NCBI RefSeq assembly: GCF_014174475.1
Contig: NZ_JACJUD010000005.1
Location: forward strand, 248,001 to 312,000
DNA: 64,000 nt
Origin: Aquipseudomonas ullengensis
Lineage (GTDB): Bacteria; Pseudomonadota; Gammaproteobacteria; Pseudomonadales; Pseudomonadaceae
Reading direction: 5' to 3'
Below, piece after piece: positions 33,482 to 42,677 of this stretch. The position numbers and the translations under genes are program-made. How positions within the stretch are numbered: the stretch's first letter is position 1; each line of letters starts with the position of its first letter. Below the pieces are notes generated by a model. The model worked only from the letters and a program-made list of their open reading frames with translations, did no database searches and was not told the DNA's origin.

Positions 33482-34141
33482 ATGTTCAAACGCAGTTTCC
33501 ACTCGCTTCTCACCACCTGGCTGGCCGGGCTGCTGGTCCTGCTGCCGCTGGTTCTGAGCCTGTCGCTGCTGGGTTGGCTGGCCAGCGTGCTGAACCGCAT
33601 GATCGGCCCGGCCAGCACACTCGGCCGGCTGTTCGCCGAAATCGCCCAGCCCTTCGTCAGCAGTCCGCTGCTGGCCTGGCTGCTCGGCACCCTGGCGCTG
33701 CTGGTGGCGCTCTATCCACTGGGCCTGGCGGTGCAGCTGGGGTTGAAAGGCCCGCTGAGCAAATTGCTCGACCTGACCCTGCGGCGCATCCCGCTGTTCG
33801 GCCGGCTGTATGGCCTGGCCGACCGTTTCGTCGGCCTGCTGGACAAGAAGGACGACGCCGACCTGGCAGCCATGAGCCCGGTGTGGTGCTTCTTCGGCGG
33901 CGACGGCACCGCCGTGCTGGCGCTGCTGCCCAACCCGCATCCGATCGAGATCGACGGCCGCGCCTACCACGCGATTCTGGTGCCGACCGCACCGATCCCG
34001 GTGGGTGGCGGCTTGCTCTATGTGCCGGTGGAATGGGTCAAACCCGCCGAGATGGGCATGGACCGCTTCACCAGCATCTACGTGTCGATGGGCATCACCC
34101 CGCCCACCGCGACCCACGCGCCCCTGCCACCCGGCCAGTAA
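33482..34141 (+). CDS. DUF502 family membrane protein
   Basis: This 219-residue protein has two N-terminal membrane helices (about 10-37 and 62-90) and a soluble domain with the DUF502 pattern: FGRLYGLADRFVGLL, VWCFFGGDGTAVLALLPNP, and PTAPIPVGGGLLYVPVEWVKPAEMGMDRFTSIYVSMG. The function of DUF502 is unknown. It is preceded by ATCCCCGAG and may be co-transcribed with the serine hydrolase at 34172. Confidence 0.85.
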   Translation: MFKRSFHSLLTTWLAGLLVLLPLVLSLSLLGWLASVLNRMIGPASTLGRLFAEIAQPFVSSPLLAWLLGTLALLVALYPLGLAVQLGLKGPLSKLLDLTLRRIPLFGRLYGLADRFVGLLDKKDDADLAAMSPVWCFFGGDGTAVLALLPNPHPIEIDGRAYHAILVPTAPIPVGGGLLYVPVEWVKPAEMGMDRFTSIYVSMGITPPTATHAPLPPGQ

Positions 34142-34171
34142 CCGGCGCGCCTTTTTCAGAGCAGTCACAAC

Positions 34172-35068
34172 ATGCAGGTTTTCCTGATCAGCAACGGTTC
34201 CCCCCACACGCCTGAGCAGCCGGATGCCGACCTGCCCTGGTGGAGTTTCACCAAGACGGTACTCGCCGCCGCAGCCTTGTCGCTGGTGCGCGACGGCCTG
34301 GTCGGGCTCGACGATGAAATGGCCGAAGGCCCGTTCACCCTGCGCCAGTTGCTCGGGCATGAGGCAGGGCTGGCCGACTATGGCGAGCTCGCCGACTATC
34401 ACGCTGCGGTAAGCCGCAACGAGACGCCTTGGCCCGCCGAGGAGATGCTGCAACGCCTTGATGCCACCCGTTTGCGCTACGCGCCAGGCGTCGGCTGGCG
34501 CTACTCCAACGTGGGCTATCTGTATGCCGCCCGACTGATTGAGCGGCTAACCGGCCTCGCGCTGGAGCAAGCATTGCTTCAGCGCGTACTGGCGCCGCTC
34601 GGCGTGGCACGCGTGCGCCTGGCACGCACGCCTGCCGACCTGGCGCAGGTGTGCATGGGCACGGCGGCGAGCTACCACCCGGCCTGGGTCTATCACGGCC
34701 TGCTGGTCGGCCCGCTGGCCGAAGCGGCGCTGCTGCTGGATCGCCTGCTCACCGGCGACTTCCTGCCGCCGGCCCTGCTGCAGGCCATGCAGACCGCTCA
34801 CATCCTGGGTGGCCCGATTGCCGGGCGCCCGTGGACGGCGCCCGGCTACGCCCTTGGTCTGATGCAGGGCCCCGTGGCCCAGGGCCTGACCCTGAGCGGG
34901 CACACCGGCGTCGGGCCGGGCAGCGTGCTGGCGGTTTATCACAGTGCTCACGGCAAACATGCGGCCACTTGCGCGGTGTTCAGTGCCGGCGGCGAGGAAG
35001 GCGCAGTCGAAGCGCTGCTGGTAGAGCAACTGGTGGCGGAGCTGGGCGTTAACCCGTCAGCCAGCTAG
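34172..35068 (+). CDS. Serine hydrolase of the beta-lactamase/PBP4-like family
   Basis: This 298-residue protein has the class C beta-lactamase-type motifs: SFTK with nucleophile Ser25, YSN in WRYSNVGYLYA, and HTG near SGHTGVGPGS. No signal peptide is visible (Ser is only 25 residues from the start), so it is cytoplasmic, unlike most beta-lactamases. It is probably an esterase or peptidase; the substrate is unknown. Its stop overlaps the convergent small gene at 35065 by four bases. Confidence 0.82.
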   Translation: MQVFLISNGSPHTPEQPDADLPWWSFTKTVLAAAALSLVRDGLVGLDDEMAEGPFTLRQLLGHEAGLADYGELADYHAAVSRNETPWPAEEMLQRLDATRLRYAPGVGWRYSNVGYLYAARLIERLTGLALEQALLQRVLAPLGVARVRLARTPADLAQVCMGTAASYHPAWVYHGLLVGPLAEAALLLDRLLTGDFLPPALLQAMQTAHILGGPIAGRPWTAPGYALGLMQGPVAQGLTLSGHTGVGPGSVLAVYHSAHGKHAATCAVFSAGGEEGAVEALLVEQLVAELGVNPSAS

Positions 35069-35271
35069 GCGGCGCGGCGCTTCCACTCATCAACCACTTC
35101 GCCCATGGTCTTCGGCGTGTCATTGCGGATCCACGCCATGAAGGCCCGATCGAAGGTGAAGCCCGCGCCGCACTGTTCGAGCATGAATCGCCGCACGTTC
35201 TGCGTATTGCGGTAGCCCGCACAGACAACCGTGCTGCGGGTAATCGAGTCACTGTGCCAGTCAAAAGCCAT
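35065..35271 (-). CDS. Small conserved protein (DUF6434-like)
   Basis: This 68-residue cytoplasmic protein reads MAFDWHSDSITRSTVVCAGYRNTQNVRRFMLEQCG at its start and ends TPKTMGEVVDEWKRRAA. This resembles the DUF6434 domain, which also occurs fused to SAP-type domains. It has no known function. It is convergent with the serine hydrolase and in tandem with the upstream MFS gene (stop at 35299). Confidence 0.7.
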   Translation of the reverse strand: MAFDWHSDSITRSTVVCAGYRNTQNVRRFMLEQCGAGFTFDRAFMAWIRNDTPKTMGEVVDEWKRRAA

Positions 35272-35298
35272 CGCCGCTTCCTTGTTGAGGCGTAGGGT

Positions 35299-36483
35299 TC
35301 ACACCCGCCGCGCAATCCAGGCCGCCAGGCCGAACACCCCGGCCAGCGCCGCCAGCAGCGCCGCCCAGCCGGCATGTTGCCAGACATAACCGCCGGCATA
35401 GCCGATCAAACTCGAGCCCAGGTAATAGGCGCACAGGTACAGCGCCGAGGCCTGCGCCTTGGCGTGGCTGGCACGCTGGCCGACCTGCCCGCTGGCCACC
35501 GAGTGCGCGGCGAAAAAGCCCAGGGTGAACAGCCCCAGCCCCAGTGCCACCAGCACCAGCCAACTACTGGCGCACAAGGCCACGCCGACCAGCATGGTGG
35601 CGATACCGCCGAGCAGCACCCGCCGCGCGCCGTGGCGCGACACCAGGCGCCCGGCCCAGCCGGCGCTGAAGATGCCGCCCAGGTAGACCAGAAACAGCAG
35701 GCCGATCAGCGTCGATGAGAGCGAGAACGGCGGCGCGGCCAGGCGAAAACCGATGTAGTTGAACAAGGCGACGAAGCCGCCCATCAACAGAAACGCCAGC
35801 CCGAACAGCCGGCGCAATTGCGCGTTGCCCAGGTGCCCGGCGAAGTTGCCGAGCAGGCCACGCAGCGACAGCGGCTGAGCACGGAAATGCCGCGACGGCG
35901 GCAACAGCCAGCAGAACAGCAGCAGGGCCAGCACACCCAGCGCGGCGATCCCGGCCAGGGCCAGGTGCCAGCCGCCGAGGTCCGACAGCAAACCGGCCAG
36001 CAAGCGGCCGAGCAATCCACCTAGCGCCGTGCCGCCGATATACAGCCCCATCGCCGCCGGTAGCGCCTGCGGGTCAAACTCTTCGCCGACATAGGCCATC
36101 GCCAGGGCCGGCAAACCGCTCAGCGCCAGCCCCAGCAACGCCCGTAGTAGCAGCAGCCAGTGCCAGGAATCGACCAGCACACAGGCCATCCCCAGCAGAC
36201 AAGCCAGGCCCAGGGCCACCGCCATCACCGGCTTGCGCCCCCAGCTTTCGGCCAGTGCACCAGCCAGCAACAGACACAGGGCCAGGCTCAGGGTGGTCAG
36301 CGACAGCGCCAGGCTGCTGCCCGCCGCGGAGACGTGGAAATGCTCGGCCAGCAACGGCAACAGCGGCTGCACGCAATAGAGCAAGGCGAAGGTGGCGAAG
36401 CCGGCGCAGAACAGCGCCAGGGTGGCGCGTCGGTAGGCCGGCGTGCCGCGTTGCAGGTGGGTGTCTACAGCAGGAATGTCCAT
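35299..36483 (-). CDS. MFS transporter (YnfM-like)
   Basis: This 394-residue, 12-helix major facilitator has a loop 2-3 motif LAESWGRKPVMAVAL. It begins RRATLALFCAGFATFALLYCVQPLLPLLAEHFHVSAAGSSLALSLTTLSLA, the start seen in YnfM-like drug/inner-membrane transporters. The substrate is unknown. The ATG at 36483 is the first plausible start. It lies divergent from the dienelactone hydrolase gene. Confidence 0.85.
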   Translation of the reverse strand: MDIPAVDTHLQRGTPAYRRATLALFCAGFATFALLYCVQPLLPLLAEHFHVSAAGSSLALSLTTLSLALCLLLAGALAESWGRKPVMAVALGLACLLGMACVLVDSWHWLLLLRALLGLALSGLPALAMAYVGEEFDPQALPAAMGLYIGGTALGGLLGRLLAGLLSDLGGWHLALAGIAALGVLALLLFCWLLPPSRHFRAQPLSLRGLLGNFAGHLGNAQLRRLFGLAFLLMGGFVALFNYIGFRLAAPPFSLSSTLIGLLFLVYLGGIFSAGWAGRLVSRHGARRVLLGGIATMLVGVALCASSWLVLVALGLGLFTLGFFAAHSVASGQVGQRASHAKAQASALYLCAYYLGSSLIGYAGGYVWQHAGWAALLAALAGVFGLAAWIARRV

Positions 36484-36642
36484 GGTCGCTCGCGCACAGG
36501 CCGACTCGGAAAGGCGCTCAGGCTAGCACACAACGGCCTAACGATTAGCCTGCTATCTTTCCCTGCGAAGCCCGCTGGCTGGCACCCGTGCGGGTTGCGT
36601 CCAGACGGATACGTTGCAACCCATCACCGGGAGAAAGACACC

Positions 36643-37428
36643 ATGCGTACCCTCCTCATCGGCCTGCTGCTGTGCTGCAGCGGCCTGGCCCAGGCCGCCG
36701 TGCAAACCCGCGAGATGCCCTACACCGGCGCCGATGGCACCCAGCTGATCGGCTACTTCGCCTGGGACGATGCCATCACCGGCAAACGTCCCGGGGTGAT
36801 CGTGGTGCACGAATGGTGGGGCCTCAACGACTACGCCAAACGCCGCGCCCGTGATCTCGCGGCCCTCGGCTACAGCGCCCTGGCCATCGACATGTACGGC
36901 GATGGCAAGCACACCGAGCACCCCAAGAACGCCATGGCCTTCATGAACGCCGCCCTGGCCAACAGCGCCGTGGCCAAGGCGCGCTTCGAGACCGGCCTGG
37001 AGCTGCTCAAGGCACAGCCGCAAACCGATGCCAGCCGCCTGGCGGCAATCGGCTACTGCTTTGGTGGCAAGGTGGTGCTGGACATGGCGCGCCAGGGCGT
37101 ACCGCTGGCTGCGGTGGTGAGTTTCCACGGCGCCCTGGTCACCGCCACTCCCGCAACGCCGGGCAGCGTCAAAGCCAAGGTGCTGGTCGAGCACGGCGCC
37201 GCCGACAGCATGGTCAAGCCGCAGCAGGTCGCCGACTTCAAGCAGGAGTTCGACAAGGCTGGCGTCGACTACCGCTTCGTCTCCCTGCCCGGCGCCAAGC
37301 ACAGTTTCAGCAACCCCGGCGCCGATGCGCATCAGGGCCATGGCCTGGATGTCGGCTACCAGAAGGAGGCCGACGAACGCTCCTGGGCGGATATGCAGGC
37401 GCTGTTCAAACAGGTCTTTGCCGACTAG
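36643..37428 (+). CDS. Exported dienelactone hydrolase family protein
   Basis: This 261-residue protein has an 18-residue signal peptide ending GLAQA and a dienelactone-hydrolase fold. The nucleophile is Cys in GYCFGGKVVLDMA (about residue 140), with VVHEWWGLNDYAKRRARDLA before it and a His in LPGAKHSFSNPGAD. The Cys-Asp-His triad is typical of DLH. The export signal and lack of aromatic catabolism genes suggest a general periplasmic esterase. The ATG at 36643 follows GGGAGAAAG; longer frames cross the promoter. Confidence 0.85.
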   Translation: MRTLLIGLLLCCSGLAQAAVQTREMPYTGADGTQLIGYFAWDDAITGKRPGVIVVHEWWGLNDYAKRRARDLAALGYSALAIDMYGDGKHTEHPKNAMAFMNAALANSAVAKARFETGLELLKAQPQTDASRLAAIGYCFGGKVVLDMARQGVPLAAVVSFHGALVTATPATPGSVKAKVLVEHGAADSMVKPQQVADFKQEFDKAGVDYRFVSLPGAKHSFSNPGADAHQGHGLDVGYQKEADERSWADMQALFKQVFAD

Positions 37429-37505
37429 GAAAGTGGCAAAAAAAGTCTGTGCCCCAGTGATATGGGGCCAGGGGAGAAGCCTTCCCGTCTGTCCCTGCAC
37501 CGATC

Positions 37506-37595
37506 TGGATTCCCGCCTGCGCGGGAATGACGAGGCTGGGGTGTGGCACAGCGTCGTCTTACCCACTCCGTCATTCCCGCGCAGGCGGGAATCCA
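37506..37595. repeat. Inverted pair of TTCCCGCCTGCGCGGGAA repeats
   Basis: Two copies of a REP-like unit (TGGATTCCCGCCTGCGCGGG at 37506 and its inverse ending CGGGAATCCA at 37595) face each other. Each unit is itself a hairpin. They occupy part of the 431-base gap 37429-37859, which otherwise holds only the left-facing terminator at 37648. A degenerate unit of the same kind occurs near 43130. Confidence 0.7.
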
Positions 37596-37647
37596 GAGGT
37601 ATTCGGCAGCACGGAAAGTGGCTAGTCAGATGACACAGGACATAGCC

Positions 37648-37675
37648 AAAAAAAACGGGAGCCCTCGGGCTCCCG
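37648..37675 (-). terminator. Left-facing terminator with no evident gene upstream
   Basis: On the minus strand CGGGAGCCC pairs with GGGCTCCCG and is followed by eight T residues (plus-strand A-run 37648-37655). No minus-strand coding gene lies to its right before the plus-strand pcpS, so it may end a small RNA from about 37680-37850 or an antisense transcript. Confidence 0.7.
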
Positions 37676-37859
37676 CACTCAATCAGCAGAGTAAAGCCAC
37701 GCCTGCGTGCAGGCTGACTAACCTCACCAGCACACCCGAAGATGCGCATGCCCCGAGTCTGCCAAATAAACCGGCGGCGTTTTGTAGTGCAAAGGTGTCG
37801 CTGTGCAACGAAATGTAAACCGCACTACCCGCTGGCTCCCCCGTTTCCCGCGAGGCAGA

Positions 37860-38579
37860 ATGCCGGCCATGACCTCTGCCCCCCTGCCCCCCTTCTGCAC
37901 CCTGCTGCCGCCCACATGGCCGGCACCGCTGAGCGTGCCCGGTGCGCAACTGGTGCGCGCCACCTTCGATGCAAGCCTGTTGTGCGATACGGACTTTGGC
38001 AATTGTGCAGTCGAGCCGGTACGCGGCGTGGCCAAGCGCCAGGGCGAATACCTCGCCGGCCGCCTGTGTGCCCGTGAGGCGCTGCACCGGCTCAGCGGCC
38101 AGGCCAGCGTGCCGGGGCGCGGTGAAGACGGCGCGCCAGTCTGGCCAGCCGGTTGCGTAGGTTCGATCACCCACGGCGCCGGCCAGGCCGCCGCACTGGT
38201 GGCCCGGCGTGCGGACTGGCAAGCCATCGGTCTGGATCTGGAGCAGCAACTGAGCGTCACCCGCGCCGCCAAACTGGCCGGGGAAATCCTTACCCCAGAC
38301 GAGTTGCAGCGCGCCGCCGGGCTTGACGCACAGGCTTACGCCCGGCGGGTCACGCTGACCTTCTCGCTCAAGGAAAGCCTGTTCAAGGCGCTCTATCCGC
38401 TGGTACTCACGCGCTTCTACTTTCAGGACGCCGAGATGCTCGGCTGCGACGAAGACGGCCGCGCCGAGCTGCGCCTGCTGATCGACCTGAATAGCGACTG
38501 GCGCGCTGGCACGCGACTGAGCGGCCAGTACGCCGAGGCCGAGGGTTTTCTCCTCAGCCTGGTCGCCATCGCGGCGTGA
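37860..38579 (+). CDS. pcpS: 4'-phosphopantetheinyl transferase PcpS
   Basis: This 239-residue enzyme moves phosphopantetheine from CoA to acyl and peptidyl carrier proteins. The family motifs are AGRLCAREAL, SITHGAGQAAALVA, the Mg-binding IGLDLEQQ (about 133-140), and FSLKESLFKALYPL with the catalytic Glu-Lys. The sequence closely follows PcpS of Pseudomonas aeruginosa in plan, including the MPAMTSAPLPPFCT start. I use the ATG at 37860 (GAGG upstream); 37869 is an alternative. Confidence 0.93.
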   Translation: MPAMTSAPLPPFCTLLPPTWPAPLSVPGAQLVRATFDASLLCDTDFGNCAVEPVRGVAKRQGEYLAGRLCAREALHRLSGQASVPGRGEDGAPVWPAGCVGSITHGAGQAAALVARRADWQAIGLDLEQQLSVTRAAKLAGEILTPDELQRAAGLDAQAYARRVTLTFSLKESLFKALYPLVLTRFYFQDAEMLGCDEDGRAELRLLIDLNSDWRAGTRLSGQYAEAEGFLLSLVAIAA

Positions 38580-38585
38580 ACGGCG

Positions 38586-38870
38586 CTAGACGAAGGCCTG
38601 TTCGCCAAAGCCACGCGGCAACCGCTGCGGCCCCGGCAAGCTGCTGAGGCGCGCCTCCCAGGACGTACGCCAGTCATTGACGGCACGCTCGCTCTTGGCT
38701 TTACGGGCGGCCCGGCGCGCCGCATTGCGCGCGTTGCGTCGAGCCTCCTTGAACACCTCGGTATTGCGGCAGTTGCGGCACTTCACCCGTGCCAGTTCAG
38801 TCGTGGAAGGAAGTTTGTCGCCATGCGAGCCACACGCAAGGTGACCGGCGATCTTGTAGTGCATAACCAT
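38586..38870 (-). CDS. Small basic conserved hypothetical protein
   Basis: This 94-residue protein starts at the ATG at 38870, with AGGAG eight bases upstream. It contains CGSHGDKL and [15 protein letters not shown], whose cysteines and histidine could bind zinc, then an Arg/Ala helix ([18 protein letters not shown]), and ends [11 protein letters not shown]. The basic helix suggests nucleic-acid binding, but no family function is known to me. It is convergent with pcpS (seven bases between stops). Confidence 0.68.
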   Translation of the reverse strand: MVMHYKIAGHLACGSHGDKLPSTTELARVKCRNCRNTEVFKEARRNARNAARRAARKAKSERAVNDWRTSWEARLSSLPGPQRLPRGFGEQAFV

Positions 38871-38998
38871 GGGGCATCTCCTGCAGATGGGCGACCTGGC
38901 CGAAGGCGGCCAGACCGAGTCCCTACACAAATGCTGACCGCCGAGCAGCCCGCCAGGTTCGAACTGGATTAGCGCTGCATCCAGGCACAACAACGCAA

Positions 38999-39030
38999 AC
39001 GCCGCGCACTCCTTGCAGAATGCGCGGCGT
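38999..39030 (-). terminator. Hairpin downstream of metE
   Basis: ACGCCGCGCA and TGCGCGGCGT form a perfect ten-base-pair stem with a 12-base loop. Read on the minus strand it is followed by T-rich TTGCGTTGTTG, so it probably ends the metE transcript. Confidence 0.55.
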
Positions 39031-39058
39031 CATCAAGCTGCGTTCGGCTCTGCCAGTC

Positions 39059-39109
39059 GTAGGGCGGGTGAAACCCGCGTTGCCCCTTCGCGGGTTTCAC
39101 CCGCCCTAC
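39059..39109. repeat. Palindromic GTAGGGCGGGTG repeat
   Basis: GTAGGGCGGGTGAAACCCGCG faces CGCGGGTTTCACCCGCCCTAC around TTGCCCCTT. It is the cleanest member of the family in this window, located 12 bases after the metE stop. Confidence 0.78.
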
Positions 39110-39120
39110 GCAAGGCCGCA

Positions 39121-41439
39121 TCACGCCAGTTCGCTGCGCAGCTGGCGCGCCGCCGCCACCATGTTGACCAGCGCCGCTTCGGTTTCCGGCCAGGCGCGGG
39201 TCTTCAGGCCGCAATCCGGGTTGACCCATAGACGCTCGGCCGGCACGCGCTGCGCCGCCTTGCGCATCAGGCGCACCATTTCACTGGTATCCGGCACCCG
39301 CGGCGAGTGGATGTCGTACACGCCCGGGCCGATCTCATTGGGGTACTCGAAGGCCTCGAAGGCATCCAGCAGCTCCATGTCCGAACGCGACGTCTCGATG
39401 GTGATCACGTCGGCATCCATCGCCGCGATGGACTCGATCACGTCGTTGAATTCGCTGTAGCACATGTGCGTGTGGATCTGCGTTTCATCACGCACGCCAC
39501 TGGCACACAGGCGGAAGGCTTCGCTGGCCCAGTCCAGGTAACCCTGCCACTGTGCCTTGCGCAGCGGCAGGCCTTCACGGAACGCCGCTTCGTCGATCTG
39601 GATGACCCGAATGCCGGCGGCCTCCAGGTCGACCACTTCGTCGCGAATCGCCAGGGCCAACTGCCGCGCCTGCTGTTCGCGGGAAATGTCGTCACGCGGG
39701 AAGGACCACATCAACATGGTCACCGGGCCGGTCAGCATGCCCTTCATCACCTTGTCGGTGAGGGTTTGCGCGTACTCGATCCAGGAAACTGTCATCGCTT
39801 GCGGGCGGCTCAGATCGCCATAGATCACCGCCGGTTTGACGCAGCGCGAACCGTAGCTCTGCACCCAGCCAAAACGGGTGAAGGCGTAACCGTCGAGCTG
39901 CTCGGCGAAGTACTCGACCATGTCGTTGCGCTCGGCCTCGCCGTGTACCAGCACGTCCAGGCCCAGGCGTTCCTGGATCTCCACCGCATGGCGGATTTCG
40001 CTGTGCATGGCCTCGGTGTACGCGGCGCGGGACAGCTTGCCCTGCTTGAACGACTGGCGTGCCAGGCGGATCGCAGCCGTCTGCGGGAACGAGCCGATGG
40101 TGGTAGTCGGGAATGCCGGCAGCTTGAGGTGCGCACGCTGCAGTTCGATGCGCGTGGCGAAGACCGACTGGCGCTGACTGTCGGCCGCGCTGACCGCCGC
40201 CAGACGTGCCTGCACCGCCGGTTTGTGGATACGCGGCGACTGCACCCGGCTGGCCTGCACGGCATTGCTGTGCGCCAGCGCAGCCTGGACCTGGACGTCC
40301 TGCGGGTCGTTCAGGGCCGCCACCAGCGTCGCGACCTCAGCACACTTCTGCACGGCGAAGGCCAGCCAGCTGTGCAGTTCGGCGTCCAGCTGATCCTCGC
40401 GACCGAGGTCGGCCGGGCTGTGCAGCAGCGAGCAACTCGGCGCCACCCACAGGCGGCTGCCGAGGCGTTCCTGGGCTTGCTGCAGCAGCTCCAGGGCCTG
40501 CTGCAGATCGGTGCGCCAGACATTGCGCCCGTTGACCACGCCCAGCGACAGCACCTTGTAGGCCGGCAGGCGATCGAGGATCGCCGGGAACTGCTCCGGC
40601 GCGCGCACCAGGTCGATATGCAGGCCATCCACCGGCAGGCCCGCGGCCAGGCCGAGGTTGTCTTCCAGACCGGCAAAATAGGTGGCGATCAGCTTCTTGC
40701 CGGGCTCGCGCTGGAGGATGTTGTAGGCACGCTCGAAAGCGTTCTTCCAGGCCTGGGGCAGGTCGAGGCCGAGAATCGGCTCGTCGATCTGCACCCACTC
40801 CACGCCTTGCGTGGCCAGGCGCTGGAGGATTTCACCGTAGACCGGCAACAGGTTATCCAGCAGGCCCAAACGGTCGAAATCATCGCCCTTGGCCTTGCCC
40901 AGCCACAGGTAGGTCAGCGGGCCGATCAGCACCGGCTTGACGCTGTGGCCAAGCGCGCGGGCTTCGTCGACTTCCTCGAACAGCTGCTCCCAGCTCAGCT
41001 GGAACTGCTGATCAACGCTGAATTCCGGCACCAGGTAGTGGTAGTTGGTATCGAACCACTTGGTGAGCTCCTGGGCGAAAGCAGGTTGCGCATGAGCACC
41101 GCCACAGCAGCCGGCACTGCCGTGGCTGCCCACGGAGCCACGGGCCATGGCGAACAGGGTATCGAGGGTCGGTTTGCCGCCGTGCGGGCGAAAGCGCTCG
41201 GGGATCACCCCGAAGGCCAGCGAGTGGCCGAGCACCTGGTCGTACCAGGCGAAATCACCCACCGGCAGCAACTCGATGCCGGCCTCTTTCTGCAGTTGCC
41301 AGTGGCGGGCGCGCAGCTCGCGGCCAACGGCACGCAGGCCGGCTTCATCCAGCTCGCCCTTCCAGTGGGCTTCGAGGGCTTTCTTCAGTTCGCGATCGCG
41401 ACCGATGCGGGGAAAGCCGAGGTTGTGGGCCAATGCCAT
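39121..41439 (-). CDS. metE: Cobalamin-independent methionine synthase MetE
   Basis: This 772-residue enzyme transfers the methyl group of 5-methyltetrahydrofolate to homocysteine. It has the two MetE barrels: [17 protein letters not shown] at the N-terminus, [12 protein letters not shown], and zinc ligands in THMCYSEF (His and Cys), a Glu and Cys in [10 protein letters not shown] Gly/His/Cys-rich loop ([15 protein letters not shown], about residues 105-119) replaces the shorter family loop before the [10 protein letters not shown] motif. The ATG at 41439 is followed by the conserved ALAHNLGFP. It is divergent from metR, its expected activator. Confidence 0.95.
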   Translation of the reverse strand: MALAHNLGFPRIGRDRELKKALEAHWKGELDEAGLRAVGRELRARHWQLQKEAGIELLPVGDFAWYDQVLGHSLAFGVIPERFRPHGGKPTLDTLFAMARGSVGSHGSAGCCGGAHAQPAFAQELTKWFDTNYHYLVPEFSVDQQFQLSWEQLFEEVDEARALGHSVKPVLIGPLTYLWLGKAKGDDFDRLGLLDNLLPVYGEILQRLATQGVEWVQIDEPILGLDLPQAWKNAFERAYNILQREPGKKLIATYFAGLEDNLGLAAGLPVDGLHIDLVRAPEQFPAILDRLPAYKVLSLGVVNGRNVWRTDLQQALELLQQAQERLGSRLWVAPSCSLLHSPADLGREDQLDAELHSWLAFAVQKCAEVATLVAALNDPQDVQVQAALAHSNAVQASRVQSPRIHKPAVQARLAAVSAADSQRQSVFATRIELQRAHLKLPAFPTTTIGSFPQTAAIRLARQSFKQGKLSRAAYTEAMHSEIRHAVEIQERLGLDVLVHGEAERNDMVEYFAEQLDGYAFTRFGWVQSYGSRCVKPAVIYGDLSRPQAMTVSWIEYAQTLTDKVMKGMLTGPVTMLMWSFPRDDISREQQARQLALAIRDEVVDLEAAGIRVIQIDEAAFREGLPLRKAQWQGYLDWASEAFRLCASGVRDETQIHTHMCYSEFNDVIESIAAMDADVITIETSRSDMELLDAFEAFEYPNEIGPGVYDIHSPRVPDTSEMVRLMRKAAQRVPAERLWVNPDCGLKTRAWPETEAALVNMVAAARQLRSELA

Positions 41440-41491
41440 GAGTCTGTCTCCTTGTTCGTCGATGGCGCCATTCTCGACAGCCGACTGCACA

Positions 41492-41504
41492 TGAGACAAA
41501 CTCA
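41492..41504. promoter_or_regulatory. MetR-like box in the metE-metR gap
   Basis: TGAGACAAACTCA is an inverted repeat close to the MetR consensus TGAA-N5-TTCA, 53 bases before metE. Confidence 0.5.
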
Positions 41505-41545
41505 ACATATTCTTGACTATCTACAGTTTCACTCATGTTTAAACA

Positions 41546-41640
41546 TAGGGCGGGTGAAACCCGCGTGATCCTTCGCGGGTTTCACTCGCCCTACGCAACG
41601 TCCGTGTTGCCAATGTTCGCGAGCACAGCTCGCTCCTACA
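41546..41640. repeat. GTAGGGCGGGTG palindrome plus half REP before metR
   Basis: TAGGGCGGGTGAAACCCGCG and CGCGGGTTTCACTCGCCCTA (41546-41594) form a palindrome. A half unit ending CGAGCACAGCTCGCTCCTAC follows (41616-41640). Both lie in the metE-metR control region. Confidence 0.68.
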
Positions 41641-41666
41641 CCACTATCCACATCGCCGAGGCCGCC

Positions 41667-42584
41667 ATGCTCGAAATCCGCCACCTGAAGACCCTGCATG
41701 CCCTGCGCGAGGCGGACAGCCTGGTGGAAGCGGCCGAGCGCCTGCACCTGACCCAGTCCGCGCTGTCGCACCAGTTCAAGGAGCTGGAAAGCCAGCTCGG
41801 GCTGTCCCTGTTCATTCGCAAGACCAAGCCCGTGCGCTTCACCAGTGCCGGCCTGCGCCTGCTGCAACTGGCCGACAGCCTGCTGCCGCAACTGCGCAGC
41901 GCCGAGCGCGACCTGGCGCGCCTGGCCGGCGGCACCGCCGGGCGCTTGCACATGGCCATCGAGTGCCACAGTTGCTTCCAGTGGCTGATGCCGACCATCG
42001 ACCAGTTCCGCGATGCCTGGCCGGAAGTCGAGCTGGACCTGGCCTCGGGCTTCTCCTTCGCCCCGCTGCCGGCGCTGGCCCGTGGCGACCTCGACCTGGT
42101 GGTGACGTCCGACCCGGTGGAGCTGGCCGGCATCACCTACGTGCCGCTGTTCACCTACGAGGCGCAGCTGGCCGTGGCCAACCAGCATCCGCTGGCAAAC
42201 AAGCCCTACATCGTGGCGGAAGACCTGGCCACGGAAACGCTTATCACCTACCCGGTGGAGCGCGACCGCCTGGATATTTTCACCCGCTTCCTCGAACCGG
42301 CCGACGTGGAGCCGGCGCAGGTACGCACCTCGGAGCTGACGGTGATGATGATGCAGCTGGTGGCCAGTGGCCGCGGCGTGTGCGGCCTGCCGAACTGGGC
42401 GCTGCACGAGTACAGCTCGCGCGGCTATGTCACGGCCAAGCGCCTGGGGGAAAAGAGTCTGTATGCCACGCTGTATGCGGGCATCCGCGCCGACATGCTG
42501 GACGCGCCGTTCATGCGCGATTTCCTGCTGACGGCCAAGGACACCTCGTTCGCCACCCTGGAAGGGGTCAGCGCGGCGCGCTGA
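41667..42584 (+). CDS. metR: LysR family activator MetR
   Basis: This 305-residue regulator starts MLEIRHLKTLHALREADSLVEAAERLHLTQSALSHQFKELESQLGLSLFIRKTKPVRFT, the MetR-type helix-turn-helix, followed by a LysR effector domain that in MetR senses homocysteine. Its divergent placement from metE supports the assignment. The ATG at 41667 lies just after the repeats. Codon use is like its neighbours. Confidence 0.92.
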   Translation: MLEIRHLKTLHALREADSLVEAAERLHLTQSALSHQFKELESQLGLSLFIRKTKPVRFTSAGLRLLQLADSLLPQLRSAERDLARLAGGTAGRLHMAIECHSCFQWLMPTIDQFRDAWPEVELDLASGFSFAPLPALARGDLDLVVTSDPVELAGITYVPLFTYEAQLAVANQHPLANKPYIVAEDLATETLITYPVERDRLDIFTRFLEPADVEPAQVRTSELTVMMMQLVASGRGVCGLPNWALHEYSSRGYVTAKRLGEKSLYATLYAGIRADMLDAPFMRDFLLTAKDTSFATLEGVSAAR

Positions 42585-42601
42585 GCAAACGCGTCGCTTT
42601 C

Positions 42602-42664
42602 TGTAGGAGCCAGCTTGCTGGCGATGCTCTTTGGCTCCGGATCGCCAGCAAGCTGGCTCCTACA
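42602..42664. repeat. Complete REP palindrome
   Basis: TGTAGGAGCCAGCTTGCTGG and CCAGCAAGCTGGCTCCTACA are near-perfect inverted arms around CGATGCTCTTTGGCTCCGGATCG. It lies between the convergent metR and DUF2790 genes and is followed closely by the stop of the latter. Confidence 0.85.
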
Positions 42665-42677
42665 AGGGTGCGGCTAC

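Noticed and set aside
39307..41568. 753-residue plus-strand frame over metE
   Set aside because: It is antisense to metE, which has all zinc ligands and both barrels.
41440..41666. Cobalamin riboswitch before metE
   Set aside because: The gap is short and filled with repeats and a MetR-like box. No B12-box sequence is visible.
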